Shown here one piece after another: positions 62,260 to 64,000 of a DNA stretch of 64,000 nucleotides (position 1 is the first letter of the stretch; each line of letters starts with the position of its first letter). Both the position numbers and the translations under genes were made by a program. The notes below the pieces were generated by a model. That model saw only the letters and a list, made by a program, of their open reading frames with translations. It was not told the DNA's origin and searched no databases. This DNA comes from Modicisalibacter xianhensis (GTDB lineage Bacteria > Pseudomonadota > Gammaproteobacteria > Pseudomonadales > Halomonadaceae): assembly GCF_900113605.1 (NCBI RefSeq), contig NZ_FOPY01000004.1:248001-312000 (forward strand), given 5' to 3'.

Positions 62260-63315
62260 ATGTCAGAGCCGCTGCTTCAGGTTCGGGATATCGAGTGCCG
62301 TTACGACGACACGGTCGTTACCCGGCACGTCTCATTCACGCTGAACAGCGGTGATATCTGCTGTCTGCTGGGCCCCTCCGGCTGTGGCAAGACAACATTG
62401 TTGCGTGCCATTGCCGGCTTCGAGCCGATCGCCGCCGGGACCATCACACTCGATGCCAAGACCCTTTCCGCTCCAGGCAAGCTGATTGCCCCGGAAAAGC
62501 GCCAGGTGGGCATGGTCTTTCAGGACTATGCGCTGTTTCCGCATCTTTCGGTGAAAGACAATGTTGCTTTCGGGCTGCGCCGTCTGCCCACCGGCAAGCG
62601 CAGCGAACGTGTCGACGAGATGCTAGAACTGGTTGGCCTGACTTCGCTAGCCAACCGTTACCCGCACGAACTTTCCGGCGGTCAGCAGCAACGGGTCGCC
62701 CTGGCCAGGGCCCTGGCGCCCCAGCCGCGATTACTGCTACTCGACGAGCCATTTTCCAACCTCGATGTCGAACTGCGTCGGCAGTTGAGTCAGGATGTTC
62801 GCCGCATCCTCAAGCAACTCGGTATCAGCGCCATCCTCGTCACCCATGACCAGCAGGAAGCCTTTGCACTGGCCGATCAGGTCGGCATCCTCAACAACGG
62901 CCAACTGCAGCAGTGGGATACTCCCTACAACCTGTATCACGAGCCCACGACACGCTTCGTGGCCAGCTTCATCGGCCAGGGGCTCTTCTTGCCCGGCACC
63001 ATGTGCGAACAGGACCGAGTCGATACCGAACTGGGGCTGATTCAGGGCAACCGCGCCTACCCCTACGCTCCCGGCATGCCCGTCGATGTACTGCTTCGCC
63101 CCGATGACATCGTGCTCGACGAACACAGCTCACAAGCGGCGATCGTTGAGGAATGTATCTTCGCCGGCGCCACGACGCTCTATCGGCTGAGGCTGCCCTC
63201 ACGCCAGGTGGTCGAGGCCGCATTCGGCAATCATGAATTCCAGGCCGGTGAGCATGTTCCAATCCGGCTGGATCCGCGGCACCTCATCCTGTTCGAGAGA
63301 CACGGCGCAGCGTGA
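62260..63315 (+). CDS. ABC transporter ATP-binding protein (FbpC/PotA type)
   Basis: A 351-residue importer-type ATPase. Walker A is LLGPSGCGKTTLLRAI near residue 38, the signature is ELSGGQQQRVALARAL, Walker B is LLLLDEPF, and VTHDQQEAFALADQV carries the switch His. The C-terminal 110 residues form a TOBE-like regulatory domain. Domain order and length fit ATPases for iron(III), spermidine/putrescine or sulfate importers; QDYALFPHLSVKDNVAFGL favours the FbpC branch. No permease or binding protein is next to it, so its partners are elsewhere. The ATG at 62260 lies five bases after argF. Confidence 0.9.
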   Translation: MSEPLLQVRDIECRYDDTVVTRHVSFTLNSGDICCLLGPSGCGKTTLLRAIAGFEPIAAGTITLDAKTLSAPGKLIAPEKRQVGMVFQDYALFPHLSVKDNVAFGLRRLPTGKRSERVDEMLELVGLTSLANRYPHELSGGQQQRVALARALAPQPRLLLLDEPFSNLDVELRRQLSQDVRRILKQLGISAILVTHDQQEAFALADQVGILNNGQLQQWDTPYNLYHEPTTRFVASFIGQGLFLPGTMCEQDRVDTELGLIQGNRAYPYAPGMPVDVLLRPDDIVLDEHSSQAAIVEECIFAGATTLYRLRLPSRQVVEAAFGNHEFQAGEHVPIRLDPRHLILFERHGAA

Positions 63316-63429
63316 CTCGAGGCAGCCCTACCGACTGGTCATTGCCCCGATTCACTTCTAGCTTAGGAAGGTGCGTTCTGGACATGAGCGTATTTTTCGA
63401 TAGCCAGGGAGCGCCAAAGGAGGCATGAC

Positions 63430-63615
63430 ATGGTGACGAACGACGATCAGGAACGGAATGAAGGCATGGAACCGGGTGACGAAGCCGAGCCAGGCACTCC
63501 CGGCACCGGGGAAGACATCTGCCGTGCCTGCGATGGCACCGGTCAGCTGGAAGGCAAGGAATGCCCCGATTGCGGGGGATCGGGCTATGTCATCCGCGGC
63601 ATCGGCGGAGCCTGA
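63430..63615 (+). CDS. CxxCxGxG zinc-finger mini-protein
   Basis: A 61-residue acidic protein. The first half (residues 1-28) is rich in Asp, Glu, Gly and Pro. The second half has two DnaJ-type knuckles, CRACDGTG (about 31-38) and CPDCGGSG (about 46-53), which together can bind one zinc ion. In DnaJ two such pairs form a zinc centre; here only one pair is present and no J-domain. Similar small proteins are annotated as DnaJ-like zinc finger proteins with no known role. AAAGGAGG at 63417-63424 gives a good start. Confidence 0.8.
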   Translation: MVTNDDQERNEGMEPGDEAEPGTPGTGEDICRACDGTGQLEGKECPDCGGSGYVIRGIGGA

Positions 63616-63646
63616 CAACCCTTTCAACGATATCGCCAAGACCGAC

Positions 63647-63675
63647 ATGCGCCCCGCCTTTTGGCCGGGGCGCAT
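63647..63675. terminator. Hairpin after the zinc-finger gene
   Basis: ATGCGCCCC (63647-63655) pairs with GGGGCGCAT (63667-63675), with an inner GCC/GGC. It lies between convergent genes and has no good T-tract on either strand. Confidence 0.45.
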
Positions 63676-63700
63676 TCGTTGGCGCTTGCGACAAGCTTCC

Positions 63701-64000
63701 CTATAGCACGTCTTTTAGACTCTGCTGTGCCTGCTCGCGGTGCTTCTCGAGCATATCCCGGTAGCTTTCCAGATAGTCGAGCACTGCCGGCTCGTCAGCG
63801 CCGGGAATCAACTGGGTGCGTACGACATCCAGCGATACCTCGTGCAACACGACCTGCTTTTCCAGGTACGTCTTGTTGAATTCGTAACCGGTCAGCCCAG
63901 CCATGTCTTCGAGAAATGCGTTGACCTGAAACTGGATGCCTTCGCTAATCGAGCTCGAGGCACTCTCGGTGTCGGTTTCCACGGCCTGCTCAAGCTCGTC
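63701..64000 (-). CDS. DUF4142-like protein, C-terminal part (truncated by the window edge)
   Basis: The frame is open to the window end, so the beginning is missing; only the last 99 residues are visible. They are helical and acidic, with GYEFNKTYLEKQVVLHEVSLDVV, which resembles the Y-x-x-x-Q-V-x-x-H motif of DUF4142 periplasmic proteins. The residues before the in-frame GTG at 63982 are compatible with coding, so I treat that GTG as an internal Val. Function unknown; family call moderate. Confidence 0.55.
   Translation of the reverse strand, partial: DELEQAVETDTESASSSISEGIQFQVNAFLEDMAGLTGYEFNKTYLEKQVVLHEVSLDVVRTQLIPGADEPAVLDYLESYRDMLEKHREQAQQSLKDVL

Noticed and set aside
63701..63982. Complete gene starting at GTG 63982
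   Set aside because: The frame stays open to the window edge and the family is normally longer, so the gene most likely continues outside.
1..64000. tRNA, rRNA, CRISPR arrays, insertion sequences, prophage
   Set aside because: I scanned for tRNA-like arms, repeat-spacer patterns, transposase or integrase motifs and terminal repeats and found none.

Overview
The window is about 60 percent GC, densely coded and looks like ordinary chromosome of a halophilic gammaproteobacterium. The gene set points to Halomonadaceae (Halomonas or a close relative): a BCCT osmolyte carrier, the carboxynorspermidine branch of polyamine synthesis, the rnfABCDGE-nth cluster, a stand-alone Hda next to a PerM-like protein, and many c-di-GMP enzymes. 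The family assignment is inference from gene content. I saw no rRNA, tRNA, CRISPR, insertion sequence or prophage.

Layout. 1-4.5 kb: the end of a Rieske protein, a gamma-carbonic-anhydrase-like protein, then the homogentisate operon (hmgA, fumarylacetoacetase, maiA) behind a perfect palindromic operator candidate, and a YjbQ protein. 4.5-8.3 kb: hda-perM (minus) and purM-purN (plus). 8.3-16.5 kb: a GDSL autotransporter, dcd, an ApbC/Mrp ATPase, a creatinase-like M24 protein without metal ligands, an erythromycin-esterase-like protein, a membrane-anchored coiled-coil protein with a 30-bp tandem repeat, and arfB. 16.5-23 kb: a 7TM-DISM diguanylate cyclase, HopJ, ExoD, CorA, a fragment resembling the C-terminus of a GT2 glycosyltransferase, and an MHYT-GGDEF-EAL protein. 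23-36.6 kb: BrkB/YihY, a terB/aldo-keto-reductase/DUF6064 operon, a serine hydrolase, a PLD protein, a BCCT carrier, rhomboid, thiI, an alpha/beta hydrolase with a DUF421 protein, and polB. 36.9-43.2 kb: carboxynorspermidine dehydrogenase and decarboxylase, metG, and a CHASE4-GGDEF cyclase preceded by a perfect sigma-28 (FliA) promoter match. 43.3-49.7 kb: rnfABCDGE and nth. 49.8-57.2 kb: a YdcF protein, then a compact signalling locus: a lone receiver, a membrane protein joining a degenerate histidine-kinase body to a DEDDh exonuclease, a small membrane protein, a sodium:solute-symporter/histidine-kinase hybrid, and a convergent DUF294 nucleotidyltransferase. 57.3-64 kb: an HlyU-like protein, argG, rnt, an HPF/cold-shock fusion, grxD, argF, an orphan ABC ATPase, a CxxCxGxG mini-protein and a truncated gene at the edge.

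The strongest leads are the 50.7-57.2 kb locus, which couples transport sensing to a nuclease and a nucleotidyltransferase, and the sigma-28 promoter that places a diguanylate cyclase in the flagellar regulon. Secondary leads are the metal-less M24 enzyme, a terminator-bearing leader or sRNA before argF, structured elements before the carboxynorspermidine genes and between the 20.7-kb and 23-kb genes, and the GT2 remnant.
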